From Shinella lacus (GTDB taxonomy: Bacteria; Pseudomonadota; Alphaproteobacteria; Rhizobiales; Rhizobiaceae), in NCBI RefSeq assembly GCF_010994755.1, contig NZ_WHSB02000001.1, positions 682,001-746,000 of the forward strand: a stretch of DNA of 64,000 nucleotides. Reading direction: 5' to 3'. Below are positions 1-8,976 of this stretch, piece after piece. The notes below the pieces were generated by a model, which was given only the letters and a program-made list of their open reading frames with translations, was not told the origin of the DNA and did no database searches. Within the stretch, counting starts at the first letter, position 1; each line of letters opens with the position of its first letter. The translations under genes were made by a program, and so were the position numbers.

Positions 1-112
1 TCGCCTCGTCCATGGCCAGAGCCGGCTGGCTCGAATAGCCCCCCATGGCGATCGCCAAGGCGACCGCTGCGAGGGTGGTGGCTGATCTTTCCGTCTTAAA
101 ATGTTCGTGCAT
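1..112 (-). CDS. Secreted protein, N-terminal part only (runs off the left edge)
   Basis: Only the first 37 codons are in the window. They encode a classical signal peptide: a short charged start (MHEHFKTER), a hydrophobic Ala/Leu/Ile stretch, and a likely cleavage site after PALA. A strong ribosome binding site (GGGAGGAG) precedes the ATG at 112. The gene lies 31 bp behind hyuA on the same strand, so it is probably co-transcribed with hyuB-hyuA. A periplasmic solute-binding protein is the most natural guess for this place in an operon, but the mature sequence is not visible and no family can be assigned. Confidence 0.6.
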   Translation of the reverse strand, partial: MHEHFKTERSATTLAAVALAIAMGGYSSQPALAMDEA

Positions 113-143
113 GGTTTCTCCTCCCAGGAAACGATGTGAATTT

Positions 144-2222
144 TCAGTGCTGCTTCGGATCCAGTTTGATAATGAGATTAAAATACTCGTCGACTGTCAG
201 TGTGGTGTCTGGCGGGATCACGGTCGTGGACTCATCTTCCTCGATGAGCAGTGGGCCGCGCAGTTCGATGCCAGGTTTGAGGATGCTGCGCGGGATGGCG
301 GATGTCGGCAGCCGACCGCCGGCCGCAGCGAAATAGGCCATGCGCTCGCCCACGCTAGGGTTTGTTGCGCGCGCCACGGCCTGGGCGGTTGCGAGTTGCG
401 GCTTGGGTCCGCTGACCTGGACCTGCCAGTTCAGGGCTTCGACCCCGACGCGCCGGTTGGCCCTTCCGTAGACCCGTTCGAATTCGTCCGAAAAGGCCGT
501 CGTCAGGTCGTCCATCGTCGCCTCGTCCAACGCCGCGTTCGAGAGCGTGATCTTCAGTTCCGAGCTTTGGCCGCGATAGCGCAGCGAGGCGAAGCGGCGC
601 AGCCGGATTTCGCCATCCGCCACCCCGGCATCCTTCAGGAAGCGGCGGCCTTTTTCCTCCAGCCGCGCCAGCAGAGCGTTGATCGCCGCGGTGTCCGCGC
701 CCTTCAGCGCGGTCGGATGGCCCTGCATCAGCGTGATCGACAGGGGCGCTGCCAGGAAGCCGAAGGCCGAGGCGACACCGGCGGCATACGGAATGATGAC
801 TTCGGAAATGCCGAGCTTGCGGGCTAGCCCGCAGGCATGCAGCGGCCCTGCACCGCCAAAGGCCAGCAGCGCGAATTTTCGGGGATCGACCCCGCGTTCC
901 AGAAGATGCAACTGCGCGGCCTGCGCCATATCCTCGGTCACGATCTCGTGGATCCCCCAGGCAACCCGCTCCGGCGACAGCCCGGACGCCGCACATAGCG
1001 GCTCCATCGACGCTTGAGCCGAAGCCGCGTCCAGCTTCATCCGGCCACCGAGGAAATAATCGGGGTTCAGGTATCCGAGCAGCAGGTTTGCATCCGTCAC
1101 CGTGGGCAATTCGCCACCGCGCCCGTAGCAGGCCGGTCCCGGCTGCGCGCCCGCGCTGTGCGGACCGACCTTCAGCAGCCCCATCTCGTTCAACGCGGCG
1201 ATGCCGCCGCCGCCCGAGCCGATTTCGAGCATCTCGACAACCGGGATGCGGATCGGAATCCCGCTTCCCCGCTTGAACCGGTAACGGCGCGCGGTTTCCA
1301 GCTCGTCGGCAGTTATGATCTCGCCATCGGCGATGAACATGATCTTGGCGGTGGTGCCGCCCATGTCGAAGGCCACGAGGTTGGGCCGCCCCAGCAACTC
1401 GCTATAGTAGCGCGCGGTGACCGCCCCGCCCGCCGGGCCGGACTCCATCAGCCTGATCGGGAATGCGGTTGCCGTATCAACCGTGGTCAGGCCTGCGTCC
1501 GAGAGCATCAGATAGAGGTCGTGGTTGTATCCCGTGCGAGCCAGTTCCTCGGCCATGCGATCGAGATAGCGGCGCATGATCGGCTGGGTATAGGCATTCG
1601 CCACGGTCGTCGACGTGCGCTCGTATTCCCGAACGTCGGGCGATACCTCGGACGACAGGCTGACCGCGACATCGGGTGCTACTTCGCGGATCATCTCGCG
1701 CACGCGCTCCTCGTGCGCGCCGTTGCGGTAGGCATGCAAGAACGAGACGGCGATCGCCTCGACCCCCTGCGCGACCATCGCGTCGACGGCGGCCCGTGCA
1801 TGGACATCGTCCAACGGCTCGATCGCGCGGCCGCTGTGGTCCATCCGTTCGGCGATCTCGCCGACGCGGCTGCGCGGAACCAGCGGTGACGGCACTTCGA
1901 TGAACAGGTCGTCGATGTCGAAGCGCTTGCCGCGGCGCATTTCCAGAATATCGCGGAAGCCACGCGTGGTGAGCAGACCCGTGCGCGCACCCTTTTGCTC
2001 GATCAGCGCGTTGATCACCAGCGTGGTGCCGTGGATCACATGCCGCAGATCGCCCGCCTCGATGCCGGCGTCTTCAAGCAGGCGCTTCACACCATCCAGC
2101 GCACCCAGCGAAGGATTTTCGGGCGTGGTCAGGACCTTGCCCAGGAGCTGGTCGCCTGTAATTGCATTGACCAGAACCAGATCGGTGAACGTTCCGCCGA
2201 TGTCGATACCCAGACGATACAT
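144..2222 (-). CDS. hyuA: Hydantoinase/oxoprolinase family protein, subunit A
   Basis: About 692 residues, normal for the HyuA half of hydantoinase/5-oxoprolinase/acetone-carboxylase-type enzymes. It opens with the family's phosphate-binding signature DIGGTFTDLVL and carries GTTLVINALI, AFDMGGTTAKI and a C-terminal LLAFGGAGPLHA segment, all typical of the ASKHA-fold ATPase subunit. The family hydrolyses cyclic amides (hydantoins, oxoproline) or carboxylates ketones in an ATP-dependent way, together with HyuB. The ATG at 2222 lies one base behind the hyuB stop (TGACATG), which implies translational coupling; an in-frame start at 2237 is also possible. The exact substrate cannot be told from sequence. 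Confidence 0.9.
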   Translation of the reverse strand: MYRLGIDIGGTFTDLVLVNAITGDQLLGKVLTTPENPSLGALDGVKRLLEDAGIEAGDLRHVIHGTTLVINALIEQKGARTGLLTTRGFRDILEMRRGKRFDIDDLFIEVPSPLVPRSRVGEIAERMDHSGRAIEPLDDVHARAAVDAMVAQGVEAIAVSFLHAYRNGAHEERVREMIREVAPDVAVSLSSEVSPDVREYERTSTTVANAYTQPIMRRYLDRMAEELARTGYNHDLYLMLSDAGLTTVDTATAFPIRLMESGPAGGAVTARYYSELLGRPNLVAFDMGGTTAKIMFIADGEIITADELETARRYRFKRGSGIPIRIPVVEMLEIGSGGGGIAALNEMGLLKVGPHSAGAQPGPACYGRGGELPTVTDANLLLGYLNPDYFLGGRMKLDAASAQASMEPLCAASGLSPERVAWGIHEIVTEDMAQAAQLHLLERGVDPRKFALLAFGGAGPLHACGLARKLGISEVIIPYAAGVASAFGFLAAPLSITLMQGHPTALKGADTAAINALLARLEEKGRRFLKDAGVADGEIRLRRFASLRYRGQSSELKITLSNAALDEATMDDLTTAFSDEFERVYGRANRRVGVEALNWQVQVSGPKPQLATAQAVARATNPSVGERMAYFAAAGGRLPTSAIPRSILKPGIELRGPLLIEEDESTTVIPPDTTLTVDEYFNLIIKLDPKQH

Positions 2223-2223
2223 G

Positions 2224-3951
2224 TCAGACTCTCTCAAGAAGGGCGGCAGAGGCGGCGGTCGGTTCGCGCAGCCGGAGGGTTTCGACCTCGTCGACAGTGC
2301 CGTCCGGGTGCAGTGCGACGCCGTATTGGGTGGCGGCGGCCTCGCGGCTCACCCAGCCTTCGGCGACGTCGGCCAGTACCTCGGCCAGTGGCCTGCGATG
2401 GGGATCGGACATACCGCCGCCGCCAGACAGGCCGATTTCCAGCTCGTCGCCCAGGGAGAGCCGGACCTGCGTTTTCCCCGGCAACGTCCGTCCACCGAGC
2501 CGGTTGTACCCTTGCCCGCCCGCACCACCACCGGCATAGCCGGCGGCCAGCGTATGGACCTTGATGTTTTGCACCAGCACGCTGAGCGGCCGGTCGCTTT
2601 CGCAGCGCAGGCCTATGCTTTGGCCAAGCCCCCCGCGATATCGCCCCGCACCACCCGAGTCCGAAATCAGCGACTTGTGCGTCACCGTCAGGGGCAGGGA
2701 ATTTTCCAGCATTTCCACTGGCGTCTCGGCGCCGGCGGCGGGGAAGGACATGCAGGACACGCCGTCCTTGCTGGAACGTGCGCCGAGACCGCCCATGAAA
2801 TGCGGGGTCTCGGCGATGTTGCGGCCCTGCGCGTCGGTCCCGAAGCAACGGATCACGCATTTGATGCCCGATTCCGCGATCATCCGATCCGGGGCGACCT
2901 CGGCGAGCGCGCCGAATATCGCGGCCGGGATGAAGTTCCCGGTCGAGGATTTCATGCGCACCGGCGCGGGGTGGCGGGCATTGAGAAAGGTGCCAGACGG
3001 CGCTTTCAGCCGCACCGGGCTCAGCAGCCCCGCATTATAAGGAATGTGCGGCGCGACGATGCAGCGGATGGCATAGGCCGTCCAGGCTTCCGTATAGGCC
3101 TCGGTGCAGTTGATGCCGACGGCGCTTTGCGGGCCGGTGCCGTCATAATCGACGGTCACCGATCCGTCCTCATGCCGTTCGATCGAGACCGAGACCGACA
3201 GCGGCTCGTCGGTTTCCACGCCATCCAGCAGGATTGTGTTGCGGTGTTTTCCGGCCGGGATGGTCGCCAGCAACCCCGCACGCATCGCAGCTTCGGATCG
3301 CGTGATGATTTCGTCCGCGATGGGTTGCAGATCCTCCAGCCCGTTGTCCTCCAGGAACGCCGTGACCCGGCGCTGGTCGAGATACAAGGCGGCGATGAAG
3401 GCTCGGATATCGCCCTCCAGCTGGTCCGGCACGCGCACATTGGCGCGGATCAGCGCCCAGACCTCGGGCACGTCATGCCCGCCGCGCAGCAGGTGGACGA
3501 CGGGCAGGCTCAGCCCCTCCTCGAACACTTCGCGGGCGTCGCTGGAAAGGCTGCCGCCGATGTCGGGCACATGCGCCATCGTCTCAGCGAAACCGACCAG
3601 CCGGCCGTGATGGAACAGCGGCTTGATCACCGAAATATCGTAGAGATGTCCGCAGCATAGCCAGGGATCATTGGTGATGAAGACATCGCCTTCGCTGATG
3701 TCGTCTGTCCCGAAACGTTGAAGGATCGCGGTCACGGTGCGCGGCGACGGCGCGAGCTTGCTGGACACCCCGGTGTCCTGCGCGATCATCCGCCCTTCCC
3801 GGTCGTACAGAAGACAACCAAAGTCGCCGCCTTCGCTGACGATCTTGGAAAAAGACGTCTTGACGATGGTCAGAGCGGCCTCCGAAAGGAAGGAAATCAG
3901 CCGCTGCCATTGGATTTCAATATCCACGGCATTCATACCATTGCGCCCCAT
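2224..3951 (-). CDS. hyuB: Hydantoinase B/oxoprolinase family protein
   Basis: About 575 residues, matching HyuB-family length. Recognisable segments are VSEGGDFGCLLYD, GDVFITNDPW, GHLYDISVIKP and a glycine-rich C-terminal part (SGGAGRYRGGLGQ, GYAGGGAGGQGYN). It should form the catalytic complex with HyuA. The ATG at 3951 was chosen because AAGGGGAAA precedes it at good spacing and the family homology begins about there; the open frame upstream to 4242 runs through a terminator hairpin and an AT-rich promoter-like stretch and is not credible coding sequence. It is first in the hyuB-hyuA-secreted protein transcript. Confidence 0.9.
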   Translation of the reverse strand: MGRNGMNAVDIEIQWQRLISFLSEAALTIVKTSFSKIVSEGGDFGCLLYDREGRMIAQDTGVSSKLAPSPRTVTAILQRFGTDDISEGDVFITNDPWLCCGHLYDISVIKPLFHHGRLVGFAETMAHVPDIGGSLSSDAREVFEEGLSLPVVHLLRGGHDVPEVWALIRANVRVPDQLEGDIRAFIAALYLDQRRVTAFLEDNGLEDLQPIADEIITRSEAAMRAGLLATIPAGKHRNTILLDGVETDEPLSVSVSIERHEDGSVTVDYDGTGPQSAVGINCTEAYTEAWTAYAIRCIVAPHIPYNAGLLSPVRLKAPSGTFLNARHPAPVRMKSSTGNFIPAAIFGALAEVAPDRMIAESGIKCVIRCFGTDAQGRNIAETPHFMGGLGARSSKDGVSCMSFPAAGAETPVEMLENSLPLTVTHKSLISDSGGAGRYRGGLGQSIGLRCESDRPLSVLVQNIKVHTLAAGYAGGGAGGQGYNRLGGRTLPGKTQVRLSLGDELEIGLSGGGGMSDPHRRPLAEVLADVAEGWVSREAAATQYGVALHPDGTVDEVETLRLREPTAASAALLERV

Positions 3952-4000
3952 GAATGCTTTCCCCTTTGAAGATCGTGAGCCCATCATTGAGGTGGGGAGA

Positions 4001-4041
4001 CTATTAACCAACCTAATAGACTGCATAAGTGTATGTCTATT
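4001..4041. promoter_or_regulatory. Two inverted repeats in the hyuBA promoter region
   Basis: The roughly 200-bp leader upstream of hyuB contains an AT-rich stretch with two perfect inverted repeats: CTATTA at 4001-4006 with TAATAG at 4014-4019, and AATAGAC at 4015-4021 with GTCTATT at 4035-4041. They overlap and lie 50-90 bp upstream of the hyuB start, where an operator would be expected. The cognate regulator is not identified. No other gene is seen between 3952 and 4156. Confidence 0.45.
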
Positions 4042-4156
4042 TGCTATAGATGAACGAGCCTCCTTTGAGGGCCTCGGCATGAACGCCATAAGGCCCGCAA
4101 AGGCCGTGCAAGCGCCGTGCGGGTCAGAACGAAACCGATATCGAATGATGAAAACT

Positions 4157-4191
4157 GAAACACCCGGCTTCGCTCCGAAGCCGGGTGTTTC
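4157..4191 (-). terminator. Rho-independent terminator downstream of tcuB
   Basis: A perfect 16-bp inverted repeat (GAAACACCCGGCTTCG and its complement) with a 3-base loop lies 55 bp past the tcuB stop. Read on the minus strand the stem ends in TTTC and is followed by AGTTTTC, giving a T-rich tail. It separates the tct/tcu module from hyuBA. Confidence 0.75.
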
Positions 4192-4245
4192 AAGGTGCAG
4201 GTCAGACCTTGGAGCCGCCCCGGAAGGGCGCCCCGCCTTCACGCG

Positions 4246-5406
4246 TCAATCCGCTCCGGCCTGCACGGGGTTCGGCCGCCGCTTCTCGATTGCGTGCTTG
4301 AGAAGGGCCGCGCAGCGGAAGATGCCATGGGCGAATTTTCCGTAGGGCAGCGTCACGAACAGCCCCATCACGAAGCCGAGATGGATGGCCAGCAGCAGCG
4401 GCATCGCGGGGCTGTCGCGCCAGGCGAGCAGCGCCAAGCCGGTCAGGCTGATGAAGAACAGCAGCGCGATGAAGCCGCGGTCCATGGTCTTCTGTCTGTC
4501 GTCCATCTGCAGCGGGTTGCGGCGCATGTTCAGCCAGAACAGGCCGGCTGGACCGATGAGAAGGCCGATGCCGCCGAGTGTTCCAAGGATCACTGGAAGG
4601 CTGAAGATCGGATACGGCGCTTCCAGGCCGAAGAGATAGTGGTAGAGCGTCGCCACCGACGTGGACGCGAAGCACAGCATGAAACCGTAGAAGGTGAAAT
4701 GGTGGAACCGCCGGCGCCAGAGCGTGAAGGCGTCGTCCTTGTTGTTGCAGCCATCGCCATGCCCGCCGCCGAGATATTGCAGCGTCAGCGCCGATTTCGC
4801 CGCTTCCCCGACGGCGGCGGGCATCGCCACAGGCTTTCCGGGCTCGGAAACCTGACGCCAGAAGCGCGTGACGCCGATCGCCAGTGCGACGACCGAGAAC
4901 AGTGACGCCGCGCCGAACACGAGGGCGAGCGTATTGTGCGGGAAGATCGCATAGAACTCGCCTTCGAGGCCCGGCACGAACAGACTGCCCTTGATCAGGA
5001 TGGTGGCGATGAGGAAAGCCGCGACGCCGAGGCTGACCGCCATGGCGACGGTCAGGCCGTTGCAGCGATAGAGTTCACCGAAGACCCTCGGGAAGGCATA
5101 TTCGATATAGGTATCGCGCCGTACCTGCGCCAAGGCCTTGGGAACATTCACGCCGAATTCGTGCGGGGGCGCGTATTGGCAGGCATAGAGGCAGGCCGAA
5201 CAGTTGTGGCAGAGATTAGCGAGGTAGTGGGCATCCGCGACGTTGAAATCCAGCCGTCGCGTCATGGCGGGAAACACCGCGCAGAAACTCTCGCAGTAGC
5301 GGCAGGCATTGCAGATGTGGAGGATGCGATCGACCTCCGCAACATTGGCATCGAGCTCCCGTTCCGCCTTGCCGGCGAGGTCCATCAGCGTGTCGATGGC
5401 GGCCAT
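4246..5406 (-). CDS. tcuB: Tricarballylate utilization protein TcuB (4Fe-4S membrane protein)
   Basis: 386 residues. The N-terminal half has two cysteine clusters, [11 protein letters not shown] and [16 protein letters not shown], typical of a bis-[4Fe-4S] ferredoxin-like domain; the C-terminal half has several hydrophobic segments (for example [15 protein letters not shown] and [14 protein letters not shown]) with spaced histidines. This is the TcuB/CitB architecture, thought to re-oxidise the flavin of TcuA and pass electrons to the membrane quinone pool. The ATG at 5406 overlaps the end of tcuA in a TGACATG junction with GGGAGA upstream. A terminator follows at 4157-4191. Confidence 0.9.
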   Translation of the reverse strand: MAAIDTLMDLAGKAERELDANVAEVDRILHICNACRYCESFCAVFPAMTRRLDFNVADAHYLANLCHNCSACLYACQYAPPHEFGVNVPKALAQVRRDTYIEYAFPRVFGELYRCNGLTVAMAVSLGVAAFLIATILIKGSLFVPGLEGEFYAIFPHNTLALVFGAASLFSVVALAIGVTRFWRQVSEPGKPVAMPAAVGEAAKSALTLQYLGGGHGDGCNNKDDAFTLWRRRFHHFTFYGFMLCFASTSVATLYHYLFGLEAPYPIFSLPVILGTLGGIGLLIGPAGLFWLNMRRNPLQMDDRQKTMDRGFIALLFFISLTGLALLAWRDSPAMPLLLAIHLGFVMGLFVTLPYGKFAHGIFRCAALLKHAIEKRRPNPVQAGAD

Positions 5407-5407
5407 G

Positions 5408-6814
5408 TCAGTGTCTCCCGATCGTGTGCGCGGCGCGAGCCGCGGCGGCCGCGCCCGTTCCGGCGATGCGCCCGAAGGCCGTGCCAATGCTCATGCCGAC
5501 GCCGGCCGTGTATCCCTTGCCGAGCACATTGCCCGCCATCATCTCGCCTGCCACGAACAGGTTGGGGCTCGGCTTGTCCGCGAACCGCACGGCCGCGGTG
5601 TCATCGACCTTGAGCGAGAGGTAGGTAAACGTAATGCCGGGCCTCAGCGCATAGGCATAGAAGGGGGCCGTATCGATCTTCTGCGCCCAGTGGGTCTTGG
5701 CCGGCGCCACGCCTTCCGTCATGCAGTCGTCCAGGACCGTGTGGTTGAAGGTGCCGGGCTGACAGGCAGCGTTATAGCCGTCGAGCGTCTCCATGAAGGT
5801 CTCGACGGGAAGCTCCAGCTTTGCGGCCAGCTCCGGCAGGCTGTCGGCGACCACGCCGGGAAAGACCGGCGGCATGAAGCGCCCGACAACCTTCCGGTCG
5901 ATGATCGAATAGGCGATCTGGTCGGGCTGCTGGGCAACGAGACGACCCCAGATCGCGTAGCGCTTCGGCCAGAAGTCCTCGCCCTCGTCATAGAACCGCT
6001 CACCTTCCCGATTGACGACGACGCCGAGCGAGACACAGTCGATGCGGGTACAGATGCCGCCGTCGTAGAGCGGTGCACGCGCATCGATGGCGACGCAGTG
6101 GCCCTGCGAGGGATCGCCGATCATATCGGCACCGGCCTTCATCATGGCCTTCAGGAGAACGCCCTGGTTGAAGCGCGTGCCACGGATGAGAAAATTGTCC
6201 GCCGGCCACTCGCCGCGATCGTTGCGGCCCCAAGCTTCGCGCAGCCATTCGCGATTGGATTCGAAACCGCCGGCGGCGAGAACACAGGCTTTCGCGGTGA
6301 TCCTTTCACCGGCTTCCGTGACGACGCCGACGAACCGGTCGCCATCGAGCAGCATCTCGGTAACAGGCGTCTCGTAGCGGACCTTCACGCCAAGAGCCTC
6401 GGCGCTTCGGTAGTAGGCGTTGACCAGGGCCTTGCCGCCGCCCATGAAGAACGCGTTGGTGCGCGCCACATGCAGCGCGCCCGACAGCGGCGGCTGGAAC
6501 CGAACGCCGTGGCGGCGCATCCAGTCCCGACAGTTCGACGAGGCGCGGATCACGAGACGCGCCAGAGGTTCGTTGGTCTCGCCGCCGGTGACCTTGAGAA
6601 GGTCCTGCCAGTATTCTTCCTCGGGATAGGCCTCGACCAGCACGTCCTGCGGCGCATCGTGCATGCACCGGAGATTGCGGGTGTGCTGGGAGTTGCCGCC
6701 GCGCCAGTCCTTCGGCGAGGCTTCGAGCATCAGCACGGAGGCGCCCGCTTCGCGCGCCATCAGGGCGGCGCAAAGCGCAGCATTGCCGCCCCCGACAATC
6801 AGAACATCGACCAC
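5408..6814 (-). CDS. tcuA: FAD-dependent tricarballylate dehydrogenase TcuA
   Basis: 468 residues, the usual TcuA length. It opens with [18 protein letters not shown], the ADP-binding GxGxxA/G fold, and continues with GGNSQHTRN and the C-terminal [19 protein letters not shown] typical of fumarate reductase/TcuA flavoproteins. In Salmonella TcuA oxidises tricarballylate to cis-aconitate. The GTG at 6814 is preferred over an upstream TTG at 6844 because GGAGAC lies at correct distance and the protein then begins right at the FAD fold. It is translationally coupled to tcuB and is preceded by the LysR gene. Confidence 0.9.
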   Translation of the reverse strand: MVDVLIVGGGNAALCAALMAREAGASVLMLEASPKDWRGGNSQHTRNLRCMHDAPQDVLVEAYPEEEYWQDLLKVTGGETNEPLARLVIRASSNCRDWMRRHGVRFQPPLSGALHVARTNAFFMGGGKALVNAYYRSAEALGVKVRYETPVTEMLLDGDRFVGVVTEAGERITAKACVLAAGGFESNREWLREAWGRNDRGEWPADNFLIRGTRFNQGVLLKAMMKAGADMIGDPSQGHCVAIDARAPLYDGGICTRIDCVSLGVVVNREGERFYDEGEDFWPKRYAIWGRLVAQQPDQIAYSIIDRKVVGRFMPPVFPGVVADSLPELAAKLELPVETFMETLDGYNAACQPGTFNHTVLDDCMTEGVAPAKTHWAQKIDTAPFYAYALRPGITFTYLSLKVDDTAAVRFADKPSPNLFVAGEMMAGNVLGKGYTAGVGMSIGTAFGRIAGTGAAAAARAAHTIGRH

Positions 6815-6893
6815 GATGCGTGTCTCCTCAAAGGTTTCGACCAACCTTTAGGGAACGCACCGGATATCGACCATCATCGAAGACTGAAGTCGG

Positions 6894-6910
6894 CTTCACG
6901 ATTCGTGAAG
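6894..6910. promoter_or_regulatory. Palindrome at the end of the LysR gene, upstream of tcuA
   Basis: CTTCACG at 6894-6900 and CGTGAAG at 6904-6910 form a perfect 7-bp inverted repeat with a 3-base spacer. It overlaps the stop codon of the LysR-type gene and lies 80 bp upstream of tcuA. It could be a LysR operator for tcuAB or a short hairpin; there is no T tract, so a terminator is less likely. Confidence 0.4.
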
Positions 6911-7831
6911 AGTAGCGCCCATCCATCGCCCGTCACGCACGAGCCCGCCGACGACCTTACGCAGCTGCGCACGCAGCGCGAGGGCCGCGGGAGACAGCTC
7001 ATGCTCCGGAAGGCTCACCAGCAGATTGGTTCGCCGGGCTCCCTCGTCGGACACGGGCCGGACAACGAGCGCCGATGTGGACGGGCGGGCAAGGGCTGCT
7101 CCGGGCTGTATCGTATAACCCAACCCTTCCGTCACGGCCTCCATGATCACGGCCAGGGAGTCGATTTCCATCGCGATGTTAGGAACGATATCGGCGGCGC
7201 TGAACGAGCGATCGAGGCTTGCGCGAAGACCGTGCGTCCTGCTGGGCAGGATAAGGGGAAGCCCCGACAGTTCTGCCAGGGTAACGGGCTCGCCTGCGGG
7301 TTCTCCCTTGCCTTCCACCGGTGCGCCGATGAGAAAAAGGCTCTCGTCGAGCAGGGGGATTGCCTCAGTTTTTGCAAAGGTCACGGATTCGGCGTTGAAC
7401 AGCACGGCCAGATCGATCTGGCGCAGTTTCAACATCCCGGCCAGATGGCCCGACATGCCCTCCACAAGCTGAAGACGAATGTTCGGATGGCGCCTTGCCA
7501 TGGCCTTGATGAGCGGCAGGGCCAGGACCGACGCCGTGGTCGGGGCCAGTCCCAGCGAGACCATGCCCGAAAGCCGCGCCCCTTGCGCGGTGGCCGCCGC
7601 GGCATCGACATGCCTGAGGGCCAGCGTCGCATGCCGGCAGAAGGCGGCACCTGCCTCCGTGGGCGTGACACCCGAGGCACCGCGCACGAGGAGCCGGGTG
7701 GAAAGCTCGCTTTCGAGGCGGCTGATCTGCTGGCTCAACGCCGACGTTGCCATTCCAAGCTGTGACGCGGCCTTTCCCAAGCTGCCACATTCAACGGCCG
7801 TCACCAGATATTTCAGCTGCCTGAGTTCCAA
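6896..7831 (-). CDS. tcuR: LysR-family regulator, probable TcuR
   Basis: About 311 residues, normal for LysR regulators. The N-terminal winged helix-turn-helix is clear (LELRQLKYLVTAVECGSLG, then AASQLGMATSALSQQISRLE), followed by an effector-binding domain with the usual GLGYTIQPG segment. No ATG is in frame near the start. A TTG at 7831 follows GTGGAG at good spacing and gives the canonical LysR beginning; a GTG at 7843 is the alternative. It sits between the AbrB-family gene and tcuA on the same strand. Salmonella tcuABC is controlled by a LysR protein, which supports assignment as the tricarballylate regulator, but the effector is inferred. Confidence 0.75.
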   Translation of the reverse strand: MELRQLKYLVTAVECGSLGKAASQLGMATSALSQQISRLESELSTRLLVRGASGVTPTEAGAAFCRHATLALRHVDAAAATAQGARLSGMVSLGLAPTTASVLALPLIKAMARRHPNIRLQLVEGMSGHLAGMLKLRQIDLAVLFNAESVTFAKTEAIPLLDESLFLIGAPVEGKGEPAGEPVTLAELSGLPLILPSRTHGLRASLDRSFSAADIVPNIAMEIDSLAVIMEAVTEGLGYTIQPGAALARPSTSALVVRPVSDEGARRTNLLVSLPEHELSPAALALRAQLRKVVGGLVRDGRWMGATLHES

Positions 7832-7901
7832 AACATGCTCCACGGTTGGTCTCGCGCGACACCGTAAGCACATCCGCGCGGTTCGGAAAGCGCGACGGCG
7901 A

Positions 7902-8945
7902 TCAAGGCCTTTGGATGGAGCGGAACACGGCGGGCGCGAACATATGAATGCAAATCTGCCGCACGATCTGGTGAAAGACGACCAATGCCACCTCCGCCTT
8001 GATCGCCAGGGCGACGAGCGACATTTCCGTCGTGCCGCCCGGCGCGAGAGCCAGGAAGGTCGCCGGATAACCGCCGCCCGACCATCGCGCAACGCCCCAG
8101 GCGGCAAGAGCGGCAATCGCGACCATGACCGGCACGAGAACAAGGCTGTGCAGGGCCGAGCCGAACAGCAAGCCCCGGTCGGAGCCCAGAAACTGGCCGC
8201 CGATGGTGGTGCCGAGCACGACCTGGGCCATGGAGACCAGCAGATAGGGTGGCGCACCCTCGGTCAGCCCGACCGCATGCGCAACGGCACTGACCAGCAT
8301 GGGGCCGATCAGCGGTGGATTGGGCAGGTGCAATGCTTTTGCCAACGGCCAGCCGACAGCACCGCAGACGACGAGGATGGCGATGTCGGCGAGCGAGAGC
8401 GCGCCATGCCCATTCTGCAGCGACAGGCCGCCCGTAGAGCCGAAATGCAGGAACAGGTTCAGCACCATCGGCACGGTGAAGACCACGAGGAAAACCCGCG
8501 TCGCCTGCACCAGCGCGATGCGCCGCTCGTCGCCGCCGGCAAGGCCACCCTGGGCGGTCATCTCGTAAACGCCCGCAGGCATGCCCGCGAAATAGGCGGT
8601 GACCGGATCGAGCTTCGCTACATGGCGCAGGTAGAGATATCCGGCAGCGCCCGTCAGCACCGTCGCCGCCACGGCCGCTAGCGTGACCGGCACCCAGTCG
8701 TCCAGCCGCCCCAGCATGTCCGGACTGAAGGAACTGCCGAGCATGACGCCGATCACGGCCGCCATCGGCGGGCGAATGCGTCGTGCGGAGACGACGGGCA
8801 ACCGCAAAAGCGCCGCCACGAGAACGGTGGACATGGCACCGAGCATCCAGGGCAGAGGCAGCGACAGCAGGTAGAACGCCGTCCCGCCGCAGGCCCCGAT
8901 TGCGAGGCTGAGCGCCAGCCGCGCCAGATAGGCTGTCCGCTTCAT
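7902..8945 (-). CDS. AbrB family membrane protein (PF05145-type)
   Basis: 347 residues, almost entirely hydrophobic with about ten membrane segments in two repeated halves. PLPWMLGAM near the N-terminus, GYLYLRHVAKLDPVTAYFAG and PAGVYEMTAQG in the middle and a second copy (LAPGGTTEMSLVAL) near the C-terminus are characteristic of the AbrB/'ammonia monooxygenase' duplicated family. The molecular function of the family is unsettled; members are frequently found beside TctAB-type transporters, as here. The ATG at 8945 lies 31 bp past tctA. I infer an accessory transport or regulatory membrane role. Confidence 0.8.
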   Translation of the reverse strand: MKRTAYLARLALSLAIGACGGTAFYLLSLPLPWMLGAMSTVLVAALLRLPVVSARRIRPPMAAVIGVMLGSSFSPDMLGRLDDWVPVTLAAVAATVLTGAAGYLYLRHVAKLDPVTAYFAGMPAGVYEMTAQGGLAGGDERRIALVQATRVFLVVFTVPMVLNLFLHFGSTGGLSLQNGHGALSLADIAILVVCGAVGWPLAKALHLPNPPLIGPMLVSAVAHAVGLTEGAPPYLLVSMAQVVLGTTIGGQFLGSDRGLLFGSALHSLVLVPVMVAIAALAAWGVARWSGGGYPATFLALAPGGTTEMSLVALAIKAEVALVVFHQIVRQICIHMFAPAVFRSIQRP

Positions 8946-8976
8946 GGCCGGGCCTGGGGACGATGGGATGCGGACC

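Noticed and set aside
1900..3660. Long plus-strand frame opposite hyuA/hyuB
   Set aside because: Antisense shadow; no domain, no ribosome binding site, and the opposite strand encodes well-conserved HyuA/HyuB.
4157..4191. Hairpin considered as a REP-like dispersed repeat
   Set aside because: No second copy was noticed in the window, and its place behind tcuB with a T-rich tail fits a simple terminator.
3952..4242. N-terminal extension of HyuB by about 97 residues
   Set aside because: It would translate a terminator hairpin and the AT-rich promoter stretch; the family homology begins near the ATG at 3951, which has its own ribosome binding site.
5309..7765. Very long open frame (over 800 codons) on the plus strand
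   Set aside because: It lies antisense to tcuB, tcuA and the LysR gene, has no recognisable motifs and is rich in Arg, Gly, His and Gln, as expected for the complement of GC-rich coding DNA.
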